Source: Sphingomonas mali NBRC 15500
GTDB lineage: Bacteria; Pseudomonadota; Alphaproteobacteria; Sphingomonadales; Sphingomonadaceae
Length of the DNA stretch: 43,190 nucleotides
Assembly: GCF_001598415.1 (NCBI RefSeq)
Contig: NZ_BCYX01000034.1
Span: forward strand, 1-43,190
Reading direction: 5' to 3'
The notes beneath the pieces were generated by a model. That model made no database searches, was not told the DNA's origin, and saw only the letters and a program-made list of their open reading frames with translations. Of this stretch, positions 15,162 through 23,099 are shown in pieces (within the stretch, counting starts at the first letter, position 1; the number at the start of each line of letters is the position of its first letter). Position numbers and translations under genes: made by a program.

Positions 15162-16181
15162 GTGTCACGGCGCTGGCTCCTCCTTCGAACGCGTATTCCG
15201 GCAGGCTTCGGCCTGCTGGCGATGGTCGCGTCATGCCTGCCCCAGGCCGGCGTACCGTTGCAGCACTCGGCAAGGCCGATCGCGACGGTGACGATGATCA
15301 ACCGCCTCGCGCTCGACTTGCCGGCCGATATCGCCGCCAAGCTCCCCGCTTTGGTCGATGCGGCGGTTCCGGGCACCGCGATCAGCGCTGCCCAGCCGCT
15401 GCTGGCGCTGTCGGCCACGCGCACCCCCGACGACGCCGCGCGAGCGATCGAGTGCATGACCGCCGCAGTCTATTATGAAGCACGGTCGCAGAATGACGAC
15501 GGCCAGCGCGCCGTCGCCCAGGTCGTCCTCAACCGCGTGCGCGACCGCGCCTTTCCCGACAGCGTGTGCGGCGTGGTCTATCAGGGGTCGACCCGGCGCA
15601 CCGGGTGCCAGTTCAGTTTCACTTGCGACGGATCGATGGCGTTTCGCCGCGACCCCGCGTCCTGGGCGCATGCCCGCGACATCGCGGTCGCGGCCTTGTC
15701 GGGCCAGGTCTACGCGCCGGTTGGCTCGGCCACCTTCTACCACGCCAATTACGTACTGCCCTGGTGGGCATCGAGCATGGACCGCATCGCGGCGGTCGGC
15801 GCCCACATCTTCTACCGCTGGCGCGGCGGGCTGGAAGGCGCGCTCGCCAATAGCCAGAATTATTCGGGGCTGGAGCCCAGCGTAACCGGCCGCACAACGC
15901 CATGGCCCGGTAGCGACAGCGGCACTGCTCTCGCGGCAGGTTATGCAGGCTATAGCGCCCAGGAAGTCGATTCGGGCGTCGTCGTCCACCGCGGCGGCGC
16001 GACCGCCGCGGCGCCCGAGGCCGCGGCCCTGTCGGCCCCGGTTCCGGTGGCGCCGCTGCCGATGGTCAAGCACATCCGCGTGAGCAGCGCGATGGCGTCG
16101 AGCGGGAATGTCCGCGTTCACCGCGGTGAAGGCCTGCCGATTCTCGCTGATGTCGCAACAGACGTAGCAACCACCGACTGA
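15162..16181 (+). CDS. Cell wall hydrolase, SleB (Hydrolase_2) family
   Basis: A 339-residue exported protein. The N-terminal hydrophobic segment (about 12-30, PAGFGLLAMVASCLPQAG) is a signal or anchor. The Hydrolase_2 domain spans about residues 95-225, with the catalytic glutamate in AAVYYEARS, then AVAQVVLNRVRD, and CQFSFTCDG near 150. Related enzymes are lytic transglycosylase-like peptidoglycan hydrolases acting in the periplasm. The last 110 residues are Ala/Pro/Ser-rich and probably disordered. The start is a GTG at 15162. It is not in an operon: ppc ends 114 bp upstream and ogt converges on it. Confidence 0.88.
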   Translation: MSRRWLLLRTRIPAGFGLLAMVASCLPQAGVPLQHSARPIATVTMINRLALDLPADIAAKLPALVDAAVPGTAISAAQPLLALSATRTPDDAARAIECMTAAVYYEARSQNDDGQRAVAQVVLNRVRDRAFPDSVCGVVYQGSTRRTGCQFSFTCDGSMAFRRDPASWAHARDIAVAALSGQVYAPVGSATFYHANYVLPWWASSMDRIAAVGAHIFYRWRGGLEGALANSQNYSGLEPSVTGRTTPWPGSDSGTALAAGYAGYSAQEVDSGVVVHRGGATAAAPEAAALSAPVPVAPLPMVKHIRVSSAMASSGNVRVHRGEGLPILADVATDVATTD

Positions 16182-16318
16182 CTCAGACGGTTCGAGCAAC
16201 CGGCCGCCGGACTTGCCACGCCGACCACAAGAGCATCGCCGACACCGATAGTCCAACGCCGCGAGGAAGGCTGACGGCACGCGTGTGAGCGCGAAAAAAG
16301 CCGTATCGCATTCGGCCA

Positions 16319-16346
16319 GAGATCCCAGCTTGCGCTGGGACGACGG
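16319..16346. repeat. Half copy of repeat family R3
   Basis: GAGATCCCAGCTTGCGCTGG then GACGACGG closely matches the right half of the element at 38797-38877 (GAGACCCCAGCTTTCGCTGG then GGTGACGG). Only one hairpin of the pair is present here. Confidence 0.65.
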
Positions 16347-16355
16347 AGGGGGAGA

Positions 16356-16841
16356 CTAAACCGCGGCGCCTTCGAGTTCGAGCAGGAAGGCTTTGCCTTC
16401 CAATCCCCCGGCAAAGCCGGTCAGCGCCCCGTTGGTGCCGATCACGCGATGACATGGCGCCACGATCGAGATCGGGTTCTTGCCGTTCGCTGCCCCCACC
16501 GCGCGGAACGCGGTCGGGCGGCCGAGCTGGCGTGCGATCTCGGCATAGGAGCGCGTCTCGCCAAACGGGATGGTCAGCAATGCCGCCCACACGCTCTTCT
16601 GGAAATCGGTGCCGTGAAAATCGAGCGGCAGGTCGAAATGCGTGCGCGTGCCGGCGAAATAATCGCTCAGCTGGCGCACCGCTTCCACCAGTATCGGGTG
16701 GTCGGGCTGCTCGCTCATCGCGCCCAGCCGAACGCGGTCGGGATCGTCATTCTCCCACAGGATGGCGGCCAGCCCACGATCGCTCGCGACGAGCTTGAGC
16801 ATGCCGACCGGGGAGGGGTAGCTGGTGAAAGCAAAGGTCAT
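16356..16841 (-). CDS. ogt: Methylated-DNA--protein-cysteine methyltransferase
   Basis: A suicide repair protein that transfers the alkyl group from O6-alkylguanine in DNA to its own cysteine. The 161-residue protein has the acceptor Cys130 in IVAPCHRVIG, preceded by the helix-turn-helix region SYAEIARQLGRPTAFRAVG with the arginine finger (Arg113), and followed by GALTGFAGGLEGK. There is no AlkA/Ada zinc domain, so it is the Ogt type. I chose the ATG at 16841 with AAAGGA 8 nt upstream. The ribosome site lies inside an 8-bp inverted repeat (16844-16869). Confidence 0.94.
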   Translation of the reverse strand: MTFAFTSYPSPVGMLKLVASDRGLAAILWENDDPDRVRLGAMSEQPDHPILVEAVRQLSDYFAGTRTHFDLPLDFHGTDFQKSVWAALLTIPFGETRSYAEIARQLGRPTAFRAVGAANGKNPISIVAPCHRVIGTNGALTGFAGGLEGKAFLLELEGAAV

Positions 16842-16843
16842 GG

Positions 16844-16869
16844 CTTGGTCCTTTATGGCTTGGACCAAG
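16844..16869. promoter_or_regulatory. Inverted repeat covering the ogt ribosome-binding site
   Basis: CTTGGTCC (16844-16851) and GGACCAAG (16862-16869) form an 8-bp perfect dyad with a 10-nt spacer. In the mRNA the arm adjacent to the start overlaps the GGA of the AAAGGA ribosome site, so folding would partly hide it. Alternatively it is a repressor operator. Confidence 0.45.
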
Positions 16870-16922
16870 GACCTAGGCGCGCCGCCGACCGCCGGCTTCC
16901 CGGCCCTTGCGCTCAATGCCAT

Positions 16923-17498
16923 TTAGCGGCCGATCCCCATGCGTTGCAGTTCCTTATGTCCTTCCATCTGGTGCTTGATCGCTCCGGCCAAATGCAGGAC
17001 GAACAGGAGATAGACCAGATAGGCGATCAGCTCGTGCGCCTCGCCGAAGGTGGAATGGATCCATTCTTTGGTATCGGGCGCCATGGTCATGATGAACCCC
17101 AGTCGTGGCCATTCGAACGTGCCGAAGAACAGCATCGGATGCGTCGCCGCGTCCTTCCACGCCGAATCCATCACCCATCCGGTGATCGGCATCGCCAGAA
17201 TGACGAAATAGAGCCCCCAATGGACGATATGCGCCGCGATCCGCTCCCAGGGCTTGTAGTTGGCGGGGAAGGGCGGCGGCTTGTGCCCGATCCGCCACAA
17301 CAGCCGCAGGATGGCGAGCCCCAGGATGGTGACGCCGATCGATTTGTGGCTGTCGATCATCGGCCGGACATACTCGCCGATCGCATCGTTATGGTCGCCG
17401 AGTGGCCAGATCCAGGCAAGGGTGACGTTGGTCACGACCCCGATCGCGATCAGCCAGTGCAACCAGATCGCGGTTTTCGTGAACCGTTCGCTCTCCAC
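16923..17498 (-). CDS. cybB: Cytochrome b561 family protein
   Basis: A 191-residue di-heme membrane cytochrome of the CybB type, passing electrons between quinol and a periplasmic acceptor such as superoxide (family knowledge). There are four hydrophobic helices, with heme-ligand histidines in WLHWLIA (His14), DSHKSIGV (His50), and the C-terminal LHLAGAIKHQ region. The start is GTG at 17498 with GGGAG 8 nt upstream. It is divergent from the glycosyltransferase gene across 63 bp. Confidence 0.88.
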   Translation of the reverse strand: MESERFTKTAIWLHWLIAIGVVTNVTLAWIWPLGDHNDAIGEYVRPMIDSHKSIGVTILGLAILRLLWRIGHKPPPFPANYKPWERIAAHIVHWGLYFVILAMPITGWVMDSAWKDAATHPMLFFGTFEWPRLGFIMTMAPDTKEWIHSTFGEAHELIAYLVYLLFVLHLAGAIKHQMEGHKELQRMGIGR

Positions 17499-17561
17499 GA
17501 CGTACTCCCGTAAGCAATTGGCATTCTGGCTAGTCCGGCGCCGTAACGAACGCTAGGGAAT

Positions 17562-19049
17562 ATGGCGCCCCCAAACGAAGTCTTGTTCTCCATGTTTCAG
17601 CGTACCCCGGCGGACGCGCTCGCCCAGTCATTCGCCATGCTTTCCCCGCGCCTCAATCCGCGCCGCGTCGGCTGGCCGAGCCGGGGGGTGACGGCTTTGG
17701 TATATGTGACGTTCGTCGCCCTGGTGGTTCAAGCCTTCCTGCGCCAGGGCTTCCTGGTCTGGTCGGTCGGCGTCGGCTATATCCTCTACGATACCGCGCT
17801 GTTGGTTTTCACCGCGATGCAGATCTGGCCGCTGCGGCACGGTGCGCGGCCCGCGCCGCCGTCCGACGTCGGGTCGAGTCTGGCCGTCATCGTCGCCGCG
17901 CGCAACGAAGCCGCCGTGCTCGACGTGACGATCGACCGCCTTGCCGCGCAGGAGGCCGCGCCCGATCTGATCCTGATCGCCGATGACGGATCGGATGACG
18001 CTACGCCGGAGACGCTCGCGCGCTATGGGCTGGCCCAACCAGTGCTGGGCGCGATCAGCCCGCCGGCGCCCGGTCTGCCGTCGCTGCGCTGGCTGCGGCT
18101 GCCGCATGGCGGCAAGGCACGTGCGCTCAACGCCGCGATCCTGCACGTCGACGAAGAGATCGTCGTCACGGTCGATGCCGACACGTTGCTCGAGCCCGGC
18201 GCGATCGCTGCGATGCGCAACGCCTTCGCCGCCGAACCCGAGCTGGTCGCGGCGACCGGCGTGATCCGGCCGATGTGCGGGCCCAGCCTTTCGGGGCGGC
18301 TGTTCGAGTGGTTCCAGACCTATGAATATGTCCGCAACTTCCTCTCGCGCTACGCCTGGCAGCGGGTGAACGGGTTACTGCTGGTGTCGGGTGCGTTTGC
18401 CGCGTTCCGGACCAAGGCGGTGGTCGAGGTCGGCGGGTTCGATCCGGATTGCCTGGTCGAGGATTACGAACTGATCCACCGCCTCCACCGCGTCGCGCGC
18501 GATACCGGCCGCGACTGGCAAGTGCGTGTGGTCGGCGACGCGCTCGCCTCGACCGACGCGCCGGCGACGCTGCCGGCGTTCCTGCGCCAGCGCCGCCGCT
18601 GGTTCGGCGGGTTCCTGCAGACCCAGCATTGGAATCGCGACATGGTCGCCAACCGCCATTTCGGAAAGCTCGGCACCGCGATGCTGCCGGTCAAGGCGGC
18701 CGATACGGTGCAGCCGGTGTTCGGCCTGACCGCGTTCGTCATCTTGCTGGTGGTCTTGTTCAGCGGCCGCTTCCAGATCGTGCTGCCGATCCTGATCATC
18801 ATGGCGGTCAAGATCCTGGTCGACCTGACCTTCCACCTGACCTCGCTCCACCTTTATTCGCGCTGGACCGGGCAGACCAAGGGGCTGCGCTTCGGGCCTG
18901 CATTGGCGGCAGCGGTGCTCGAGCCGTTCAGCTTCCAGCTATTCCGCCACTGGGGCGCGATCCTGGGCTGGGTGGCGTTTCTGACCGGCCGCGAGACCTG
19001 GGCAAGGCAGAGCCGGACGGCGATCGCGGAGGTGAAGCGGGAAGGGTGA
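17562..19049 (+). CDS. Membrane glycosyltransferase, family 2
   Basis: A 495-residue processive-type GT2 enzyme in the inner membrane, polymerising or transferring sugars from a nucleotide-sugar donor on the cytoplasmic side. Two N-terminal TM segments (about 43-62 and 67-88) precede the catalytic domain, with VAARNE (111-116), DDGSDD (141-146), the metal-binding DAD (205-207), the base in VEDYE (299-303) and QRRRW (343-347). Two or three C-terminal TM helices follow (about 385-420). The set D, DxD, ED, QxxRW is that of synthases such as NodC, hyaluronan and cellulose synthases. No polysaccharide export genes are adjacent, so the product is unknown. AGGGA precedes the ATG closely. Confidence 0.88.
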   Translation: MAPPNEVLFSMFQRTPADALAQSFAMLSPRLNPRRVGWPSRGVTALVYVTFVALVVQAFLRQGFLVWSVGVGYILYDTALLVFTAMQIWPLRHGARPAPPSDVGSSLAVIVAARNEAAVLDVTIDRLAAQEAAPDLILIADDGSDDATPETLARYGLAQPVLGAISPPAPGLPSLRWLRLPHGGKARALNAAILHVDEEIVVTVDADTLLEPGAIAAMRNAFAAEPELVAATGVIRPMCGPSLSGRLFEWFQTYEYVRNFLSRYAWQRVNGLLLVSGAFAAFRTKAVVEVGGFDPDCLVEDYELIHRLHRVARDTGRDWQVRVVGDALASTDAPATLPAFLRQRRRWFGGFLQTQHWNRDMVANRHFGKLGTAMLPVKAADTVQPVFGLTAFVILLVVLFSGRFQIVLPILIIMAVKILVDLTFHLTSLHLYSRWTGQTKGLRFGPALAAAVLEPFSFQLFRHWGAILGWVAFLTGRETWARQSRTAIAEVKREG

Positions 19050-19090
19050 GGTTCGGCAGTGGTTTGCCACGCCATAGAAGCCCCTTCCGA

Positions 19091-19321
19091 TTAGAACGCT
19101 CCGAGCAGTCCTCCGAGTGCAACGAAGGATAACGCCAATCCAATTAGAACTGCGAGAAGCGAGCAGGTAGCCGATACCCAGAAAGCGCCGGGGTTCTCTG
19201 CGCGAGGGTAGGCGTGGCCGTAGGCGGTCGCCACACCCTTGTCGAAGCAGTTCCACAGATGGATTCCCGCGAACGCAACCAAGACCAGCGAGAACGAGAG
19301 AAGCATCAATCCGCCAAACAT
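19091..19321 (-). CDS. Small two-TM membrane protein
   Basis: A 76-residue predicted membrane protein with hydrophobic segments at about 4-22 and 48-72, separated by a polar loop with HLWNCFDKG and PRAENPGAFWV. I do not recognise a family. AAAGG lies about 9 nt before the ATG at 19321. It may be co-oriented with the lipoprotein gene 107 bp upstream. Moderate confidence that it is a real gene. Confidence 0.55.
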   Translation of the reverse strand: MFGGLMLLSFSLVLVAFAGIHLWNCFDKGVATAYGHAYPRAENPGAFWVSATCSLLAVLIGLALSFVALGGLLGAF

Positions 19322-19427
19322 ACTGCAAGGCCTTTCTTGGCGGATAATGCCGGGTCAACCAAACGTCCGCTAGTGGATCGTGAGCAGCCATGTAGTTCAC
19401 AATCAAATGAACGCGGGTGAATCTCCC

Positions 19428-19832
19428 TCAGGACACCGGAGGCGGGGCGATCGGATCCGTTGCGCGATAGGTGATCGCGGCACCATTTGAGGCAGCCAAT
19501 TGCTTGAACACGCGAGCATGAGATGCCCGGGCGATCATAAGGTGGCCAGGACCAGTCCAGACCACGTTGATCCAGATTGTCCCGCGTCGCCCGCCACCTG
19601 ATCCCCCATCGTCGGCCACGAACACTTCCTGCGCTTCGTCTTGCGGTTGGCTGGCTCGGCCGACGCGGACAACGGTCGCGAAATCGGAGGTTGCCCCGCA
19701 ATTGCGCGATTCGGTGACGGCATACCGATCGCTGCCGGGGTCACGGGCTACCTGGATGACGTCGGACGTGCAGAGCGGCGCTTGGCTGCAGCCGCTCAGC
19801 GTAGCAATCAACGGGAGCAGGTATCTACTCAT
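19428..19832 (-). CDS. Hypothetical lipoprotein
   Basis: 134 residues with a short signal sequence ending in a lipobox (LSGC, Cys at 15), predicting lipid attachment in the periplasm. The remainder has VARDPGSDRYAVTESRNCGATSDFATVVRV and a VADDGGSG/GTIWINVVW strand-rich part. This resembles the small sphingomonad lipoproteins with a TESRNCGATT-type motif that I have no function for. The start is the ATG at 19832; the ribosome site is weak. Confidence 0.6.
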   Translation of the reverse strand: MSRYLLPLIATLSGCSQAPLCTSDVIQVARDPGSDRYAVTESRNCGATSDFATVVRVGRASQPQDEAQEVFVADDGGSGGGRRGTIWINVVWTGPGHLMIARASHARVFKQLAASNGAAITYRATDPIAPPPVS

Positions 19833-20019
19833 GGCGACTTATGCATGACCTCGGCCGAAGGAAGAAGGTGGGGATGGAACGGTGCAGCCAACACGCTGGG
19901 GTGAAGCGGGAGGGTCGAGCGCACAAGCCGACCCTAAACCTCGCCTGTACGGCCGGTTCAGCGCCGGCCAATATTGCGTTCGGTAAACCTCGCTCGGTCA
20001 TCACCGATAGGAGGTTGTA

Positions 20020-20289
20020 ATGACGCGTACCATGATGTTTCTTTCGACTGCGGTGGCGGGCGGCCTGCTCGCCTTCATGCCGGCAACGGCGTCCGCGCAG
20101 CGTTGGGGGTCGTATGACCAGAGCTACCAAAGCTATGGCTATGGGGATGGCTATTATCGCGACGGCCGACGCGACCATTGGCGCGAACGCCGCGACCGTT
20201 GGGAAGCGCGCCGGCGCTGGGAACGCGAGCGCGAATGGCGTCGCGAGCATCGTCGCCACCACTGGCGCGATTACGATTACCGCTATTGA
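20020..20289 (+). CDS. Small basic secreted protein (Arg/Trp/Tyr-rich)
   Basis: 89 residues: a signal peptide to about residue 27 (ATASA-Q), a Tyr/Gly/Ser stretch (YDQSYQSYGYGDGYYRDG), then a highly basic RRDxWxxRRxWERER region ending in YDYRY. The composition is like several alphaproteobacterial periplasmic or surface-bound small proteins of unknown role. A strong AGGAGGT lies 5 nt before the ATG, so it is probably well expressed. The 88-residue protein at 36950 has a similar overall plan (signal peptide, then His/Arg/Trp/Tyr-rich), without clear alignable homology. Confidence 0.75.
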   Translation: MTRTMMFLSTAVAGGLLAFMPATASAQRWGSYDQSYQSYGYGDGYYRDGRRDHWRERRDRWEARRRWEREREWRREHRRHHWRDYDYRY

Positions 20290-20301
20290 TTGATGCGGCT
20301 T

Positions 20302-20325
20302 GGCGCGGGCTGCGATGCCCGCGCC
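20302..20325 (+). terminator. Hairpin after the small basic secreted protein gene
   Basis: GGCGCGGGC/GCCCGCGCC 9-bp perfect stem with a 6-nt loop, 13 nt past the stop. A modest CGCCTTT follows. It is probably a terminator, possibly bidirectional with the convergent thioesterase gene. Confidence 0.5.
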
Positions 20326-20358
20326 ATGATCGCCTTTGGTGCCCAGGACGGATCGCGG

Positions 20359-20751
20359 TCAGGACAGAAACGGCGCCGCCAGTTCCGGCCGCACGCGCAT
20401 CAACCTTCCCGTCGCGCGGTCGATCAGCGCCCAGGTGGTCACCGCTTCGACCTTCACCTTGCCATCAGCACCGGTGAACCGGACATGCCGGTCGAACCGT
20501 GCGCCTTGCGGCGGGTCGCTGACCCAGGTCTCGGCTAATACCGTCTCGCCGACCGAGACGTTGCCGCGATAATCGATCTCGTGCCGGGTCACGACCCAGA
20601 TCATCGCCTCGCGCTGTTCGGGCGTCGCGATCGTGTTCCAGTGCGCGACCGCGATGTCTTGGATCCACTTCACCCAGACGGCATTGTTGACGTGGCCGAG
20701 TTCGTCGATGTCCGCCTCGGTTGCGGTGATGGGGTAGGAGAGGCCAGCCAC
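20359..20751 (-). CDS. Acyl-CoA thioesterase (4HBT hot-dog fold)
   Basis: A 130-residue cytoplasmic thioesterase of the 4-hydroxybenzoyl-CoA thioesterase/YbgC type. It has the conserved DIDELGHVNNAVWVKW (about 13-28) with the catalytic Asp/Asn region, and the helix and strands VTRHEIDYRGNV, ETWV and KVEAVTTWALID. I chose GTG at 20751 because GGGAGAGGG sits just upstream. Longer in-frame readings run into the repeat palindrome at 20757-20993 and would translate it. The ribosome site is therefore provided by the outer arm of that palindrome. Substrate unknown. Confidence 0.82.
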   Translation of the reverse strand: MAGLSYPITATEADIDELGHVNNAVWVKWIQDIAVAHWNTIATPEQREAMIWVVTRHEIDYRGNVSVGETVLAETWVSDPPQGARFDRHVRFTGADGKVKVEAVTTWALIDRATGRLMRVRPELAAPFLS

Positions 20752-20773
20752 TATCGCCCTCTCCCCTCCGGGG

Positions 20774-20837
20774 GGCGTCCGGTCGTGCATGCCCCCGGCA
20801 TGCACTGGACATCGCGGGGCGATGTCCACCGGGCGCC
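20774..20837 (+). ncRNA. 64-nt three-way-junction element, copy A
   Basis: The outer stem GGCGTCCGG/CCGGGCGCC has 9 bp, one of them G-T. It encloses a TC bulge, the hairpin GTGCATGCC-CCC-GGCATGCAC and the hairpin TGGACATCGC-GGG-GCGATGTCCA. All lengths are identical to copies B and C. Whether it acts as RNA or as DNA is unknown; it is listed as ncRNA only for its structure. Confidence 0.8.
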
Positions 20838-20912
20838 GGCAGACGAGCGTAGCGAAGTCGGGAGAGGGGCAGTCTGCTCGGTCAGTGAGACACACTGCCC
20901 CTCTCCCCGGCC

Positions 20913-20976
20913 AGTTGAGGGTGACCAGCGCCCCGCGCTGGTCAGGTCATGCCGGGGGCATGACCGACCCTCAACT
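20913..20976 (-). ncRNA. 64-nt three-way-junction element, copy B
   Basis: Read on the minus strand: outer stem AGTTGAGGG/CCCTCAACT, TC bulge, hairpin GGTCATGCC-CCC-GGCATGACC, hairpin TGACCAGCGC-GGG-GCGCTGGTCA. Same lengths, bulge and loops as copies A and C, with different but fully compensated stems. Confidence 0.8.
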
Positions 20977-20995
20977 CCCCGGAGGGGAGAGGGAG

Positions 20996-23059
20996 TCACT
21001 CCTCCACGCCCATTTGCCACAGCACGAAGCAATGCTCCTCGGCGCCTTCGTACAAGCTGTCGAACCGTCCGGACTTGCCGCCATGCCCCGCGCCCATGTT
21101 GGTCTTGAGCAGCAGCAGATTATCGTCGGTCTTGGTCGCGCGCAGCTTGGCGGCCCATTTGGCCGGTTCCCAATAGGTCACGCGCGGATCGTTGAGCCCG
21201 CCCGAGATGAACATCGGCGGATAGGCCTGGGCCTTTACATTGTCGTAGGGGGAGTAGCCGCGGATCAGCTCGAACGCGGCCTTGTCCTCGATCGGATTGC
21301 CCCATTCGGGCCATTCGCCGGGGGTCAGCGGCAGGCTGTCGTCGAGCATCGTATTGAGCACGTCGACGAACGGCACGTCGGCGATCACCGCGCCCCACAG
21401 ATCGGGGTCCGAATTGACCACCGCCCCCATCAACTCACCGCCCGCGGAGCGCCCCGCGATAGCGATCTTGCCCGCGCTGGTCCAGCCGTCCGCGACCAGC
21501 GCTTTCGCCACGTCGACGAAATCGTTGAACGTGTTGCTGCGCTTGTCGAGCTTGCCGTCGTGATGCCATTGCTGGCCGAGGTCGTCGCCGCCGCGGATAT
21601 GCGCGATGGCATAAGCGAAGCCGCGATCGAGCAGGCTCAGCCGTCCGGTCGAGAAGCCAGGCGGGATGGCGTAACCATAAGCGCCATAGGCATAGAGGAA
21701 GAGCGGCCGCGACCCGTCCTTCGGAAAGTCCTTCGGATAGACGATCGACACGGGCACCTCTGTCCCGTCGCGCGCCTTTATCTTGAGCCGCTCGGTCGCA
21801 TATTTGCCCCCGTCGTAGCCCGAAGGGATTTCCTGGACCTTGAGCGTGGTCATCTCGCCCGTCGCGACCTCGTAATCATAGACCGTCCCCGGCGTGACCA
21901 TCGATTCGTAGCCGAGCCGGATGACCGGCATGTCATATTCGGGATTGTCGCCGAGGCCGGCGGTATAGCTCGCTTCCGGAAAGGCGATCCGCCGGGGCGC
22001 GATTGTCGGATCGTAGCGGTGGATCCAGATCTGATCGAGACCGTCCTCGCGCCCCTCGACGACGAAATAGTCGCGATAGCATTCGATCCCGGTCATGTAG
22101 AAATGCTGCGACGGCGCGATCAGCTCGCTCCAATTCTCGGGATCGGCGATCGGCGCGGTGCACAGCCGCCACATCGGATCGGTATCGTTGGTATGGATGT
22201 AGAGCGTGTCGCCATGCGTCTCGACGTCGTATTCGCGCCCCGATTTGCGGGGAGCGACGCAGATCGCCTTGGCCATCGGGTCGGTTGCCGGGAGCAGATA
22301 GACTTCGCTGGTGACGTGATCGCCGGTGGCGATGACGATCCATTTACGGTCGCTGGTCTCGCTGACCCCGACGCGGAAGCCTTCGTCATCCTCGTGATAG
22401 AGTTCGATATCGGTCGCGGGATCGGTGCCGAGCTTGTGCAGGCGGGCATTGTCGGTGCGCCATTGCTCGTTGGCGAGGCCGTAGAGGAAAGCGCTGTCGT
22501 CGGCGGTCCAGACGATCTCCGACAACATGCCTGGGATGGTGTCGGGGAGGTGCTCGCCGGTCGCCAGATTCTTGACCCGAATGGTGAAGCGTTCGGATCC
22601 GTTGTCGTCGATCGCATAAGCGAGCAGCTTGCCGTCGTTCGACACGGAGAAGGCGCCGAGCCGGAAATATTCCTTGCCCTCGGCGAGCGCGGGTTCGTCG
22701 AGCAGCAGCTCGTCCGCGCCGCCTGCCACGGGCTTGCGCCACCATTTGCGATACTGCCCGCCGGTCTCGTACGCGGTCCAGTACAGCCAGTCGCCGTCCT
22801 TTTGCGGAACCGACGAATCGTCCTCCTTTATCCGGCCCTTCATCTCTTCGTAGAGCCGGTCGGTCAGCGGCTTGTGCGGCGCCATCATCGCCTCGAAATA
22901 GGCGTTCTCCGCCTCGAGATAGGCGAGCACGTCCTTGTCCTTGACGTCGGGATAGCTCGGATCCTTGAGCCAGGCCCAGGAGTCTTCGATCGTGATGCCG
23001 TGGGTGGTGAAGGAATGCGGGCGGGTCGCGGCGACGGGTGGCTTCGGCTGGTCGTTCAT
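20996..23059 (-). CDS. ptrB: Oligopeptidase B (S9A prolyl oligopeptidase family)
   Basis: A 687-residue serine peptidase that cuts short peptides, typically after Arg/Lys. The N-terminal part (about 1-75) and a seven-bladed propeller (about 75-400) gate the C-terminal alpha/beta hydrolase domain. The nucleophile is in IAGRSAGGELMG (Ser at about 535), with the acid in SGGLNDPRV (about 620) and the histidine in GAGHGGKSGR (about 660). The HIRGGDDLG segment is typical of the S9A group. There is no signal peptide, so it is cytoplasmic. Start ATG at 23059; length is normal. Confidence 0.94.
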   Translation of the reverse strand: MNDQPKPPVAATRPHSFTTHGITIEDSWAWLKDPSYPDVKDKDVLAYLEAENAYFEAMMAPHKPLTDRLYEEMKGRIKEDDSSVPQKDGDWLYWTAYETGGQYRKWWRKPVAGGADELLLDEPALAEGKEYFRLGAFSVSNDGKLLAYAIDDNGSERFTIRVKNLATGEHLPDTIPGMLSEIVWTADDSAFLYGLANEQWRTDNARLHKLGTDPATDIELYHEDDEGFRVGVSETSDRKWIVIATGDHVTSEVYLLPATDPMAKAICVAPRKSGREYDVETHGDTLYIHTNDTDPMWRLCTAPIADPENWSELIAPSQHFYMTGIECYRDYFVVEGREDGLDQIWIHRYDPTIAPRRIAFPEASYTAGLGDNPEYDMPVIRLGYESMVTPGTVYDYEVATGEMTTLKVQEIPSGYDGGKYATERLKIKARDGTEVPVSIVYPKDFPKDGSRPLFLYAYGAYGYAIPPGFSTGRLSLLDRGFAYAIAHIRGGDDLGQQWHHDGKLDKRSNTFNDFVDVAKALVADGWTSAGKIAIAGRSAGGELMGAVVNSDPDLWGAVIADVPFVDVLNTMLDDSLPLTPGEWPEWGNPIEDKAAFELIRGYSPYDNVKAQAYPPMFISGGLNDPRVTYWEPAKWAAKLRATKTDDNLLLLKTNMGAGHGGKSGRFDSLYEGAEEHCFVLWQMGVEE

Positions 23060-23099
23060 GCGCCCTACCTAGGGCGGCGCAACGGTCTCGTCACCCCGC

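Larger units (their letters stand above)
20757..20993. repeat. Composite nested palindrome containing two 64-nt three-way elements
   Basis: A perfect 17-bp outer stem (20757-20773 with 20977-20993, CCCTCTCCCCTCCGGGG) encloses element A (20774-20837), a central 14-bp stem (20860-20873 with 20894-20907, GGGAGAGGGGCAGT) and element B in inverted orientation (20913-20976). Elements A and B abut the outer arms exactly. It fills almost the whole gap between the oligopeptidase B stop (20996) and the thioesterase start (20751). It can also be read as two CCCTCTCCC-element-GGGAGAGGG modules. Confidence 0.93.

Noticed and set aside
17499..17561. Sigma-70 promoters in the divergent gap between cytochrome b561 and the glycosyltransferase
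   Set aside because: Only 63 bp, with no convincing -35/-10 pair on either strand by eye.
20752..20895. N-terminal extension of the thioesterase up to 20895
   Set aside because: The extension would translate the palindromic repeat. GTG at 20751 with GGGAGAGGG upstream fits the family N-terminus.
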